Source of the DNA: Spirochaetia bacterium 38H-sp
GTDB taxonomy: Bacteria; Spirochaetota; Spirochaetia; Winmispirales; Winmispiraceae
DNA length: 64,000 nt
Reading direction: 5' to 3'
NCBI GenBank assembly: GCA_039023545.1
Contig: JBCHKQ010000001.1
Span: forward strand, 62,001-126,000
This document shows positions 8,374-16,544 of the stretch, piece after piece; the stretch's first letter is position 1; each line of letters starts with the position of its first letter. The position numbers and the translations under genes were made by a program. Under the pieces are notes generated by a model. It searched no databases. It had not been told where the DNA came from and saw only the letters and a list, made by a program, of their open reading frames with translations.

Positions 8374-10164
8374 ATGGAAAACATTATTCTCTTCATGAGA
8401 AATATCCATTATAAAGAAAACAATACTGCTGTCTTAAATGGAGTGGACTTTGAGCTAAAAAAAGGAGAAGTCCATGCTCTTGTTGGAGAACACCGCTGCG
8501 GAAAAACCAGTCTGGTAAAGATACTCACAGGAGAAATAAGACCTGATAGAGGAGAAATATTTTTAAACAAAAAAAAAATAACAATAAACAACCCACAGGA
8601 TGCCTACAAATATAAAATAGCAGCAGTGTATCAGAGCCCTCAGGTAATCCCCTCTCTCAATACCATAGAAAACATATTTATAACCCGCATGCCAAAGATG
8701 TGGAAAAACATAGATGACTACTATATCTATATAGAAAGGACCAGACAGCTTCAAAAACAGCTCAACACAAATTTTGACATATTTGTTCCTGCTGGAGACC
8801 TGGCAAGACCTGAGAAAAATCTCATAGACATAATGAGAGCCTTATCACACAATCCTGATATACTAATATTGGACGAAATTTCCAACAGACAGAGACAAGA
8901 AGAAATAGAAACGCTCTTTACAATTATAAAGAAAATGACAAAGGAAGGTAAAAGCGTAATATATGTAACCCCCAACGTTGATGAGATATTCTCCATAGCA
9001 GACAGAGTAACAGTCTTAAAAAATGGATATAGACAGAGCACTGACGAAGTACAAAAAATAGACAGTCTCAGGCTTTTTCGTCTAACATACTCGCTGATAG
9101 CAGAGATAGAAGAATCGGAAGATTCTTCTATCTTTAGCTCTACAAGACTGTATAACGAAAATTTTCTAAGAGAGCTTCCCATAGGGATAGTACTTATAGA
9201 CCAAAACCATAATATGTTTTATATCAACCCCGCTGCTTCCGGGATGATTGACAAAAAAAACGACTTAAAGAAAGGAACAGCAATACACAACATAATAACA
9301 GAAGAAATAAGTCCCAAATCAGCACAAATTCTAAACAGCATATACACGGGCAAAAAAAGACAATGGACAGGAGTACCTTTTGGCAAAGCCATGTTTACTG
9401 ACATAAGGGTATATCCCCTGGTAGAAAAAGAAGATTTTTTGGGACACATAATAATAATAGAAGACAAATCCAAAGAATACCATATACAGGAGTATCTTTC
9501 GTCAACAGAAAAAAGCTTTGCAACCGCAGAAATAGCAGCAGAGGTAGCACATGAGATAAACAACCCTCTGGGAATAATAAATACCTATATTGAGGTGTTA
9601 AAACTGCAGGAACTGCCGGAATCAGCCAATGAAAAACTGGGAAAAATACAAAAGGAAATAACCAGAATACAGGATTTTATAAGTTCTCTTACTCAAATAG
9701 CAGAAAAAAAACTGGAAACAAAAAAAGAAGTGGACATAGTTTCTCTAATAAAAGATACGATATTCCTTTTTCAGCATATCTTTGACAACAAGAAGATAAA
9801 CGTAAGCACGCATTTTTCTCACAACAAAATAGTTCTTACAGGAGATGAAGGAAGGTTAAAACAACTGCTTATCAACCTGGTGCTAAACAGTGTGGAAGCA
9901 ATTCTACACGGAGGATTTATAAAAATATCCGCAGAAGAAAACGACAACAATATAATAGTAAAAATACACGATAACGGACACGGAATACCAGATGATATAA
10001 AAGAAAAAATATTTACTCCTTTTTTCAGTACAAAACTAGGTAAGAAGACTACGGGTCTGGGACTTGCAGTATGTGAACATATTGCAAGTCTGCATAATGC
10101 AAAGATAGAAGTCGACAGCAAACCAGGAGAATACACATGCTTTAGCATTATATTTGACAAATAA
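8374..10164 (+). CDS. Histidine kinase with an N-terminal degenerate sugar-ABC ATPase domain
   Basis: A 596-residue soluble fusion with no membrane segment. Residues 1 to about 235 align by eye with the first cassette of XylG: Walker A GEHRCGKTS (38-46), Q-loop AVYQS and Walker B ILILDE (near 164) remain. The LSGGQ signature is replaced by LARPEKN (near 143) and the H-loop histidine by proline (IYVTPN). A PAS-like domain spans about 265-370. A HisKA box with H393 in AEVAHEINNP and a HATPase domain with DNGHGIPD and GLGLAV follow. It is expected to phosphorylate the regulator encoded just upstream. The ABC part suggests that it docks onto the sugar permease or reads nucleotide state rather than driving transport; this is inference. 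Confidence 0.85.
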   Translation: MENIILFMRNIHYKENNTAVLNGVDFELKKGEVHALVGEHRCGKTSLVKILTGEIRPDRGEIFLNKKKITINNPQDAYKYKIAAVYQSPQVIPSLNTIENIFITRMPKMWKNIDDYYIYIERTRQLQKQLNTNFDIFVPAGDLARPEKNLIDIMRALSHNPDILILDEISNRQRQEEIETLFTIIKKMTKEGKSVIYVTPNVDEIFSIADRVTVLKNGYRQSTDEVQKIDSLRLFRLTYSLIAEIEESEDSSIFSSTRLYNENFLRELPIGIVLIDQNHNMFYINPAASGMIDKKNDLKKGTAIHNIITEEISPKSAQILNSIYTGKKRQWTGVPFGKAMFTDIRVYPLVEKEDFLGHIIIIEDKSKEYHIQEYLSSTEKSFATAEIAAEVAHEINNPLGIINTYIEVLKLQELPESANEKLGKIQKEITRIQDFISSLTQIAEKKLETKKEVDIVSLIKDTIFLFQHIFDNKKINVSTHFSHNKIVLTGDEGRLKQLLINLVLNSVEAILHGGFIKISAEENDNNIIVKIHDNGHGIPDDIKEKIFTPFFSTKLGKKTTGLGLAVCEHIASLHNAKIEVDSKPGEYTCFSIIFDK

Positions 10165-10212
10165 ACTTGTACTAAAAAACAAAACCATATATTATATAAA
10201 AAAGAGGAAAAC

Positions 10213-11016
10213 ATGAATAAAGTAAAAATCTCTGCGTTTCCCATAATAATATTGCTTGGTCTTATAATATCCGTATCATGCGAGAGTGTACCGGGAGAAA
10301 AAGACAATAAAAAGCTGGTTTTATCCGAAGAATTCTCAGATAAAGCTCTCAATCCTAGTTTATGGCAGTACAGCATATCCAATCCTGACTGGAGAAAAGG
10401 AATACACACAATATACACGAGCGCGGAAGAAAACATATACATAAAAGATGGTAAACTCAATATAAGCGCAATAAAAAACCCCGATACAAGGCAGTGGACA
10501 AGTGCAAGGATAAGAACAAAGCCAGAACTTGGCTGGAAATACGGCAGGATAGAAGTATCCGCCCAAATTCCTGCACAGCAAGGTACACGAGCATACATAT
10601 CGTTATTGCCGACAGAAAAAACAGAGCTCTGGCCAGCATGCGGAGAGATAATACTCCTGTCAGGCACATACAAAGAAAACCGTACCATAGCAGAAGCAGG
10701 AATAGAGAACAAAATATACAACAGCCTCCTAGGGACAGAAAAAAAAGCAGGCTATGACATAACACAAAACAAAACAAAAGACGGTTTTCATATATTTGCT
10801 GTTGACTGGAGCCCTAACGAAATAAAATTCTATGCAGATGATAAGCTGATACTGAGCTATAAAAAAGAAGAAGATAGCTCAGCTCTATGGCCGTATGACA
10901 AAAAATACGGTATTGCTATAGAACTCATGATAACCAATCCTGAAATCGAGCCTCAAGAAAACCCCACACTCAGTATAGATTATATAAGGATATATCAGGC
11001 ATCGCAAAATCAATAA
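10213..11016 (+). CDS. GH16-like lipoprotein lacking the catalytic motif
   Basis: A 267-residue predicted lipoprotein: signal peptide with lipobox SVSC and lipidated C23. The body has the GH16 (laminarinase-type) beta-sandwich pattern, including LNISA, YGRIEVSAQIPAQQGT, LWPACGEI and FHIFAVDWSPNEIKFYADD. The family's ExDxxE active site is here E145-I-I-L-L-S150, so the central aspartate and the second glutamate (acid/base) are missing. It is therefore probably not an active glycosidase and may bind glucan. It lies 48 bases after the kinase gene on the same strand with its own GAGGAAA ribosome-binding site, so a role as a surface sensor or binding partner of that system is plausible. Confidence 0.75.
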   Translation: MNKVKISAFPIIILLGLIISVSCESVPGEKDNKKLVLSEEFSDKALNPSLWQYSISNPDWRKGIHTIYTSAEENIYIKDGKLNISAIKNPDTRQWTSARIRTKPELGWKYGRIEVSAQIPAQQGTRAYISLLPTEKTELWPACGEIILLSGTYKENRTIAEAGIENKIYNSLLGTEKKAGYDITQNKTKDGFHIFAVDWSPNEIKFYADDKLILSYKKEEDSSALWPYDKKYGIAIELMITNPEIEPQENPTLSIDYIRIYQASQNQ

Positions 11017-11109
11017 CCCGGATACACCATAAAAAAACAGAAAACGGGCTTTACAATCCCCACTCAAAAAACATAACATATCCATAAATACTCTTACAAT
11101 GAGAGAAAA

Positions 11110-12684
11110 ATGCCAAGCATAAGATATCCGAATAAAAAAAACCATACCCTGACATCTTTAATGCTTCCTCTCCTTTCTGCTGCTATGATGACACTAAGCA
11201 TTCCCAATGAGCTGCTTTTCCAAGGGAATCCCCTGCTAGCCCCCATCGCCCTTACCCCCCTCTTTTTTTCTCTACTCGCAAGCACCCTTAGGCAAGCCAA
11301 ACATTATACGCTCCTGTTTGGTATAAGCTTTACGGTAGCCGCAAACTATTGGCTAGCCAACTTTGGCGATTACTCCATCTGGACACTGGGAGGCGTAACC
11401 TTTGCCTACATAATATACTACAGCCTTCTATCCCCCTTGCTATGGCACGCAAGCCGTCAGGAGCCCCACATCCGCCCCATATTTTTTGCAGCAGTGTGGA
11501 CAGTGTTCGAATACACAAGAAGCATAGGCTTCCTTGCATACCCCTGGGCACTCCTTGCCCACAGCCAACATAACAACCTCCCCTTACTGCAGATAAGCAA
11601 AATCCTCGGCATATGGCCAATAACATTCCTACTTGCATGGACAAGTGCAACAGCTGCCCAGCACATCCGTTTCCCCCACACACGCAGGCACACTATAAGA
11701 AACATAGCAGCAATAGCTGCACTCACAACACTCTTCCTCATATACGGAATAATAGAGCTCACCACCACCCCCCAGCCCGCAGCGACACTAAGAGCAGCAC
11801 TGATACAGCAAAACGCAGACTCATGGCAGGAAGGCAACGAGACAAACAGCATACTTACTGCAGAAAACCTAAGCATACAAGCACTGAGAGAAACACCACA
11901 GCCCGAGATAATCATATGGAACGAAACAATTCTAACCTATCCCTATCAGTTTAAAAACTACTACGACACACACCCCTCCAGGTATCCACTCAACCGCTAC
12001 CTTACAGACAGCAAAACACCTCTTCTTACCGGTATCCCTTACAGAGAAGACAGACAAACCTACTATAACGCCACAATGTTAATCTCAGACACACACAAAA
12101 TCCTGGACTACTATGGGAAAAAACGTCTGGTACCCTTTGCAGAATACATCCCCTACTGGGAAAACCATCTTGTTCGAGACTTCTTTAAAAAAACAATAGG
12201 CATCTATGGCACATGGATGCCCGGCAAAAAAGACACAATCTACCATATAAAAACACGCATGGGAAAAATCATAAAAGCTGCAACCCCTATATGCTTTGAG
12301 GACGCATTTCCCGATATAAACAGCACCTTTATAAGAAAAGGAGCACAAGTTCTCATCAACCTGACCAACGACAGCTGGTCGGGCCAAAAATCCGCTCAAC
12401 TACAACACTATGTACCGGCAAAAATGGTCGCAATAGAACTGGGAATAACACTTGTAAGAAGCACCAACAGCGGATACACAAGTGTAACAGACCCATGGGG
12501 ACGCATCACAGCAGACCTTCCCATGTTTACAAGCACATACCTTGTAACAGATATTCCCATATACCATCCGCAGAACACACCCTACAGTAAGCTGGGGGAC
12601 ATCCTTCCACAGCTACTTATAATACTTATATTTATAAACCTGCTAAGACAAAAAAAGACCGAACGACTTACCTCTGCCATATAA
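11110..12684 (+). CDS. lnt: Apolipoprotein N-acyltransferase
   Basis: Inner-membrane enzyme that adds the third acyl chain to lipoproteins. The 524-residue protein has several N-terminal membrane segments and a carbon-nitrogen hydrolase domain with the catalytic triad in place: E272 (IIWNET), K337 (YGKKRLVPFAEYIP) and C395 (PICFEDAFPD), plus LINLTNDSWSG. These positions are close to E267, K335 and C387 of the E. coli enzyme. The last eight codons (TERLTSAI) and the stop lie inside an intergenic hairpin element, so the C-terminus has been rewritten by the insertion. Many predicted lipoproteins in this window would be its substrates. Confidence 0.93.
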   Translation: MPSIRYPNKKNHTLTSLMLPLLSAAMMTLSIPNELLFQGNPLLAPIALTPLFFSLLASTLRQAKHYTLLFGISFTVAANYWLANFGDYSIWTLGGVTFAYIIYYSLLSPLLWHASRQEPHIRPIFFAAVWTVFEYTRSIGFLAYPWALLAHSQHNNLPLLQISKILGIWPITFLLAWTSATAAQHIRFPHTRRHTIRNIAAIAALTTLFLIYGIIELTTTPQPAATLRAALIQQNADSWQEGNETNSILTAENLSIQALRETPQPEIIIWNETILTYPYQFKNYYDTHPSRYPLNRYLTDSKTPLLTGIPYREDRQTYYNATMLISDTHKILDYYGKKRLVPFAEYIPYWENHLVRDFFKKTIGIYGTWMPGKKDTIYHIKTRMGKIIKAATPICFEDAFPDINSTFIRKGAQVLINLTNDSWSGQKSAQLQHYVPAKMVAIELGITLVRSTNSGYTSVTDPWGRITADLPMFTSTYLVTDIPIYHPQNTPYSKLGDILPQLLIILIFINLLRQKKTERLTSAI

Positions 12685-12812
12685 AGATTCCCGGCAAGAA
12701 TGGCAGAGGTAAGCCTGCCTGCGGCAGATATGCGACAGAACATCACGCAGTCAGCCCTGCACAACTTTTGCAAGGAAAAAGCAGGGGACGATATTGCGTC
12801 CCCTGCGTTCGG
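12659..12812. repeat. CCGAACG hairpin element, inverted pair, overlapping the lnt 3' end
   Basis: The left unit reads CCGAACG (12659-12665), a perfect 14-bp stem (CTTACCTCTGCCAT with ATGGCAGAGGTAAG) around a loop of about 20 bases, then CTGCCTGCGGCAGATA. The right unit is inverted: a GCAGGGGACG-type stem (12781-12805) and CGTTCGG (12806-12812), with its inner GGCA tail eroded. The element supplies the lnt stop codon and sits between the convergent genes lnt and zur, where it may also terminate both transcripts. Confidence 0.75.
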
Positions 12813-12814
12813 CA

Positions 12815-13198
12815 TTATTTATTATCACGGCAGTCTTCGCACAGCCCAGTAAAATACAAGACATGACCTCTTATTGATATGTTTTTTTCTTTTTCCAGCT
12901 TATAAATAGTATCAGAGAGGGTGCAGTCAGAAAGGGGTAAAAAGCTGTGACAGGAGGTACAGTGAAACCAATGCTTATGAGAACCTGCGGCACTGCCCAT
13001 ATAATATTTTTCTGTACCGTGTTCCTCACAAGGAAGGACAAAGGACTGCAGATGCCCCTTGGCTTCCAGATACTTTAATGCTCTGTAGATTGTTGCCTGA
13101 TGGCATGTCTCTGACATTCTTGCAAGTACTCCGGCTGCAGAAAGCGGAGTTTGCGCCTTTTTTACAATATCAAGAACACTCTGTCTTATTCGTGTCAT
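12815..13198 (-). CDS. zur: Fur-family repressor, probably zinc-responsive Zur
   Basis: A 127-residue metal-sensing DNA-binding protein. The N-terminal winged helix is recognisable (HQATIYRALKYLEAKGHL), followed by the metal site HKHWFHCTSCHSF and a C-terminal CEDC, giving the two-CxxC structural zinc site of Fur proteins. It is the last gene of the zinc uptake operon; its ATG overlaps the znuB stop by 4 bases. That context is the reason for calling it Zur rather than Fur or PerR. The likely operator is the palindrome at 15735-15749. Confidence 0.82.
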   Translation of the reverse strand: MTRIRQSVLDIVKKAQTPLSAAGVLARMSETCHQATIYRALKYLEAKGHLQSFVLPCEEHGTEKYYMGSAAGSHKHWFHCTSCHSFLPLSDCTLSDTIYKLEKEKNISIRGHVLYFTGLCEDCRDNK

Positions 13199-14052
13199 AC
13201 TCGATGCAGTCTCCCCAAAAGCATTCTTATAAGCCCGGCAAAGACAAAGACAAGACCGGCAAAAACAACAACAACAGCACCGGCAGGAAGGTCAAAGACC
13301 CAGCTCAAAAATATACCCGCTGTGGAAAAAAACAAGGAAAATAGACTGGCAAGTATCATCATACCAGAAAGGCTCTTGGCAAGATAGCTTGCCGTTCCCG
13401 CAGGCAGGGTAAGCATGGCTATAAGCATTATGATGCCCACAAAAGTTTGCAGAAGAACAACCGATATTGCTGTTATGGCAAGTATTATAAGAAAGATAGC
13501 CTTTGTTGGGATTCCCCTTGCCCTTGCAAAATCCTCGTCAAAAGCACTAATCATAATTTGCGGATAAAACCTTATTATTAGAGCAGCAACAATCAAATCA
13601 AGAACAGCAAGCATAATCAGGTCTTTAAAAGATATAAAGAGAATGTTGCCAAAAAGATAAGTAGATGGGTCGGTATAGCCTGGGGTTCTTGCCATAAAAA
13701 GCACACCTATACTCATACCTATGGCCCAGATCGCATTGATAACTGTATCCTCGCGCTGCTTCATCCTAAAAGAAATAAAACCTATGGTCACGGCTGCAAT
13801 AAGAGCAAAAAGCATTGCCCCAAGCATAGGACTCATCCATGTAACAATATTGGTAGCAGAAAGGTAGAGCGCCATACCTATCCCGCCAAGTACAGCGTGA
13901 GAAATAGCACCTGCTAGCCCAGATATCCTCTTGACTGTTACAACTGTTCCCAAAGTGCCAAACAAAAAAGAAGACAATACACCCGCAATAAGAGCATTTC
14001 TTAAAAACGGAAAAGATGGATCAAGCAATACATTAAAGAAATTATTCTGCAT
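13195..14052 (-). CDS. znuB: Zinc/manganese ABC transporter permease, ZnuB-like
   Basis: Inner-membrane permease of the ABC-3 family, about 285 residues with 7-8 hydrophobic segments. Family stretches include GLAGAISHAVLGGIGMALYL and LLQTFVGIIMLIAMLTLPAG. The start is taken at 14052, because a GGAGG site lies about 9 bases upstream and longer frames would read back through znuC. It overlaps znuC by 11 bases and zur by 4, so the operon is translationally coupled. Confidence 0.9.
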   Translation of the reverse strand: MQNNFFNVLLDPSFPFLRNALIAGVLSSFLFGTLGTVVTVKRISGLAGAISHAVLGGIGMALYLSATNIVTWMSPMLGAMLFALIAAVTIGFISFRMKQREDTVINAIWAIGMSIGVLFMARTPGYTDPSTYLFGNILFISFKDLIMLAVLDLIVAALIIRFYPQIMISAFDEDFARARGIPTKAIFLIILAITAISVVLLQTFVGIIMLIAMLTLPAGTASYLAKSLSGMMILASLFSLFFSTAGIFLSWVFDLPAGAVVVVFAGLVFVFAGLIRMLLGRLHRV

Positions 14053-14830
14053 CCTCTGCCTCCCCACAGCAGCTATTATCAGGCAAAACCTCGTTGTGTA
14101 GAACCTGCAGCACCTTACCGCCAAAAAGCTCTGGAGGAGACGCACTCGTAGCTGTAACCCTATGCTCCACAACACGCCTTCCCCGGCCCGGAGCAACAGG
14201 CTCTCCTATACATAGTACTCTGTCCACAAGAGATGAGACAAACTCATTATCATGCGTAACTATTAGAATGCTTGTCTTTCCCTTAACATTCTCAAGGATA
14301 TCAAAAAACCTCTTCTCACTATCCGCATCCATATTTGCGGTAGGCTCATCAAGAACAAGCAGTTCCGGCTCTGCTGCAAGCGCCCGCGCAACAAGCACCC
14401 TACGCCTTTGTCCTCCTGACAACTCAGAATACTGGCGACCAGCAAGAGAATCGACCTCCATCTGCTTCATGGCACGCAGAACAACCTCATCCTCAACCCG
14501 ACTCCACATAGAAAGCCCTGAGATTCTCCCCATTCTCACAACATCCTCAACCCTTATCGGGAAGACCTTATCATGCTCCATAGTCTGGGGCACATAACCT
14601 ATCAGATGGCTCGCCTCTCCGACAGACCTGCCGAGTATAGTAATACTGCCATACGCAGGAGAAAGCAAACCAAGCAGAAGCTTGATGAGAGTGGACTTGC
14701 CAGCGCCATTGGGACCAACTAGGGCAACAAACTCCCCCTCGTGTATGTGAAAGGACACATCCTCTAGTACAGGAAGCCTCTCGTAAGAAAATCTTACTTC
14801 TTTGCACTCTATAATGATTCTCCTCATCAT
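14042..14830 (-). CDS. znuC: Zinc ABC transporter ATPase, ZnuC-like
   Basis: A single-cassette ATPase of 262 residues: Walker A GPNGAGKST near residue 39, Q-loop YVPQ, signature LSGGQRRR, Walker B LLVLDEPTANMD and H-loop VTHD. The C-terminal tail is cysteine-rich (NSCCGEAEDAE). ATGA overlap with znuA at 14827-14830. The MM start leaves open which of two adjacent ATGs is used. Confidence 0.9.
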   Translation of the reverse strand: MMRRIIIECKEVRFSYERLPVLEDVSFHIHEGEFVALVGPNGAGKSTLIKLLLGLLSPAYGSITILGRSVGEASHLIGYVPQTMEHDKVFPIRVEDVVRMGRISGLSMWSRVEDEVVLRAMKQMEVDSLAGRQYSELSGGQRRRVLVARALAAEPELLVLDEPTANMDADSEKRFFDILENVKGKTSILIVTHDNEFVSSLVDRVLCIGEPVAPGRGRRVVEHRVTATSASPPELFGGKVLQVLHNEVLPDNSCCGEAEDAE

Positions 14831-15717
14831 TTTTTACCTTCACAAGCTGCAGCCAGAGCAGAGCCCATTCTTTTTATATTATCAAGCCAATCCTCTGCCA
14901 GCGGGTCCAGCGACAGAACCTCGGCACCCACAGAGTCTGCAATAAGCCTGGCAGCCCTGTCAGAAAACTGGGCCTGCACAAAAACAGCACGCGGTTTTTC
15001 CTTCTTGGCAAGCTCTATAAAATCCGCAAGCTGAGAAGCAGAAGGCTCCTTTCCCCCCACTTCAACAGGCACCTGTCGTAGAGAAAACTCATCAAGAAAA
15101 TAACCAAAGGACGGATGAAACACAAAAACCTTGCTTCCTGCAAGAGGCGCAAGCCTGTGGGAAAGCTCATCAAAAACCCTGTTTATCTCAGAAACAAGAT
15201 TCCCATAATTCTTCTTATATAAGGACACCTTATCAGGAAACTCCTCTACAAGCGTATCGTAGATATTACGCAAAATTACAAGCGCAGCCCCTCTGCCAAG
15301 CCATGTATGCCTGTCAACACCATCAGACTCCTCATCCCCCTCTGCAGAATACTCCTCAACCTTCCTCGGCTTTATGCCTAAGGTAGCATCTATAATCTTA
15401 AGCTCCGGATACATTGCCATGACCTTCTCTACAAGCGCATTCTCAAAATCTACACCAGCAAGAAACCACAAACGCGCTCCAGAAAGAGAAGCAAGCTGGG
15501 ACGGAGACGGCTGGTAAGAATGCGGACTCTGCCCATGTCCTACAAGAACAAACACATCTACACTATCACCGGCAATCTGCTCTACAAACCACTTATAAGG
15601 CAAAATACTTACAGTAACAACAGGCTTACTATCCCTGGCAACATCCACACTCCTATCTCTACAGGAAAAAAGAAGTACAATAAGCAAAACAAACACAATA
15701 AAATAAGTGCGCCTCAT
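14827..15717 (-). CDS. znuA: Zinc-binding lipoprotein of the ABC importer, ZnuA-like
   Basis: Cluster A-I metal-binding protein. It starts with a short signal and lipobox (VLLFSC), then the family pattern VTVSILPYKWFVEQIAGD, the histidine ligand region GHGQSPHSYQPSPSQ, a short acidic loop with DRHTW and VFHPSFGYF. The ATG at 15717 is preferred because it has a GGGGG site 8 bases upstream, while the upstream ATGs at 15729 and 15750 lie within or next to a palindromic operator and lack one. About 296 residues. It is the first gene of znuA-znuC-znuB-zur. Confidence 0.88.
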   Translation of the reverse strand: MRRTYFIVFVLLIVLLFSCRDRSVDVARDSKPVVTVSILPYKWFVEQIAGDSVDVFVLVGHGQSPHSYQPSPSQLASLSGARLWFLAGVDFENALVEKVMAMYPELKIIDATLGIKPRKVEEYSAEGDEESDGVDRHTWLGRGAALVILRNIYDTLVEEFPDKVSLYKKNYGNLVSEINRVFDELSHRLAPLAGSKVFVFHPSFGYFLDEFSLRQVPVEVGGKEPSASQLADFIELAKKEKPRAVFVQAQFSDRAARLIADSVGAEVLSLDPLAEDWLDNIKRMGSALAAACEGKK

Positions 15718-15734
15718 CTGTGCCCCCATAAAAA

Positions 15735-15781
15735 TGCAAATCATTTGCAAAAAATATAAACACGTTTTATCAAAGCGGCAA
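15735..15781 (-). promoter_or_regulatory. znuA promoter with a candidate Zur operator
   Basis: On the minus strand TTGCCG (15781-15776), a 17-base spacer and TATATT (15758-15753) precede a perfect 15-bp palindrome TGCAAAT-C-ATTTGCA at 15735-15749, which would cover the transcription start. The TGnAAAT-n-ATTTnCA layout resembles actinobacterial Zur boxes. A bound repressor here would block transcription. Confidence 0.65.
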
Positions 15782-15794
15782 CAAATAATTTATA

Positions 15795-15940
15795 CCGAAC
15801 GCAGAAAGCGCACATGCAAAAGAAAATAAGAAAAAGCGCTTTCTGCTGCCTGCGGCAAATATACAGTATACAAGGAGAAATTATATTTCTGACTCTTACG
15901 CGGGACGCAGCCTTAAACGCTGCGCGTTTAAGGCGTTCGG
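15795..15940. repeat. CCGAACG hairpin element, inverted pair
   Basis: The left unit has CCGAACG (15795-15801), arms CAGAAAGCGC and GCGCTTTCTG (15802-15811 and 15836-15845) and the tail CTGCCTGCGGCAAATA. The right unit, inverted, has an 11-bp perfect stem GCCTTAAACGC/GCGTTTAAGGC and CGTTCGG ending at 15940. It lies upstream of znuA and after leuD. Confidence 0.75.
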
Positions 15941-15968
15941 AATAAAAAAACGGGAGCACTAGCTCCCG
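15941..15968 (-). terminator. Rho-independent terminator of leuCD
   Basis: The stem CGGGAGC/GCTCCCG at 15951-15968 is followed on the minus strand by TTTTTTTATT. It lies 33 bases beyond the leuD stop. Confidence 0.85.
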
Positions 15969-16001
15969 GAAGACATTACAAAACTATTCTATAGAAGTCC
16001 A

Positions 16002-16529
16002 TTAATACTTTTTATCAGCATACTCAATCCAGCCGCCTGTTTTGACAAGCTCCTTCTCAAAACCACCAAGCTCAAAACTAAGACTCTTGGTTTTATCCGC
16101 AGTCTTAAAGATTATCTTCTGATTGTCAACGTCTATATCAGCCTCAACCTCTTTGCCTGCAAAATCTGCAAAAAGCTCATCCACCTCCGCAGCAGACAGC
16201 TCTATGGCAAGAAGACCGCAGTTAAACATGTTGCCGCGGAAGATTCTCGCAAAACCTGGAGCAATCACACAGCTTATATCATTGACCTCCAGCGCCCATA
16301 CCGCATGCTCTCGGCTGGAGCCACAGCCAAAGTTCTCACGGGCAACAATAACCTTTACACCGGCAAGGTCCCTGCCTGGTTCAAAACCGTCAAGCTTTAG
16401 GTCTTCCAGAAGATAGGGCTTGAGAGCTTCCTTGGAGACCTCAGTAAGATACTTGGCAGGGATTATCTCATCCGTGTTTATATCTGCTCTGTCAAGGAAC
16501 AATACCTTTCCGCCAAACTTAACACTCAT
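16002..16529 (-). CDS. leuD: 3-isopropylmalate dehydratase small subunit
   Basis: A 175-residue swivel domain of isopropylmalate isomerase in leucine biosynthesis (2-isopropylmalate to 3-isopropylmalate). FLDRADINTDEIIPAKYL and NFGCGSSREHAVWAL are diagnostic. It is the short (archaeal/LeuD2) form rather than the enterobacterial form of about 200 residues. It starts 15 bases after leuC, with which it forms the active heterodimer. Confidence 0.93.
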   Translation of the reverse strand: MSVKFGGKVLFLDRADINTDEIIPAKYLTEVSKEALKPYLLEDLKLDGFEPGRDLAGVKVIVARENFGCGSSREHAVWALEVNDISCVIAPGFARIFRGNMFNCGLLAIELSAAEVDELFADFAGKEVEADIDVDNQKIIFKTADKTKSLSFELGGFEKELVKTGGWIEYADKKY

Positions 16530-16544
16530 TATTTTCTCCTTTAC

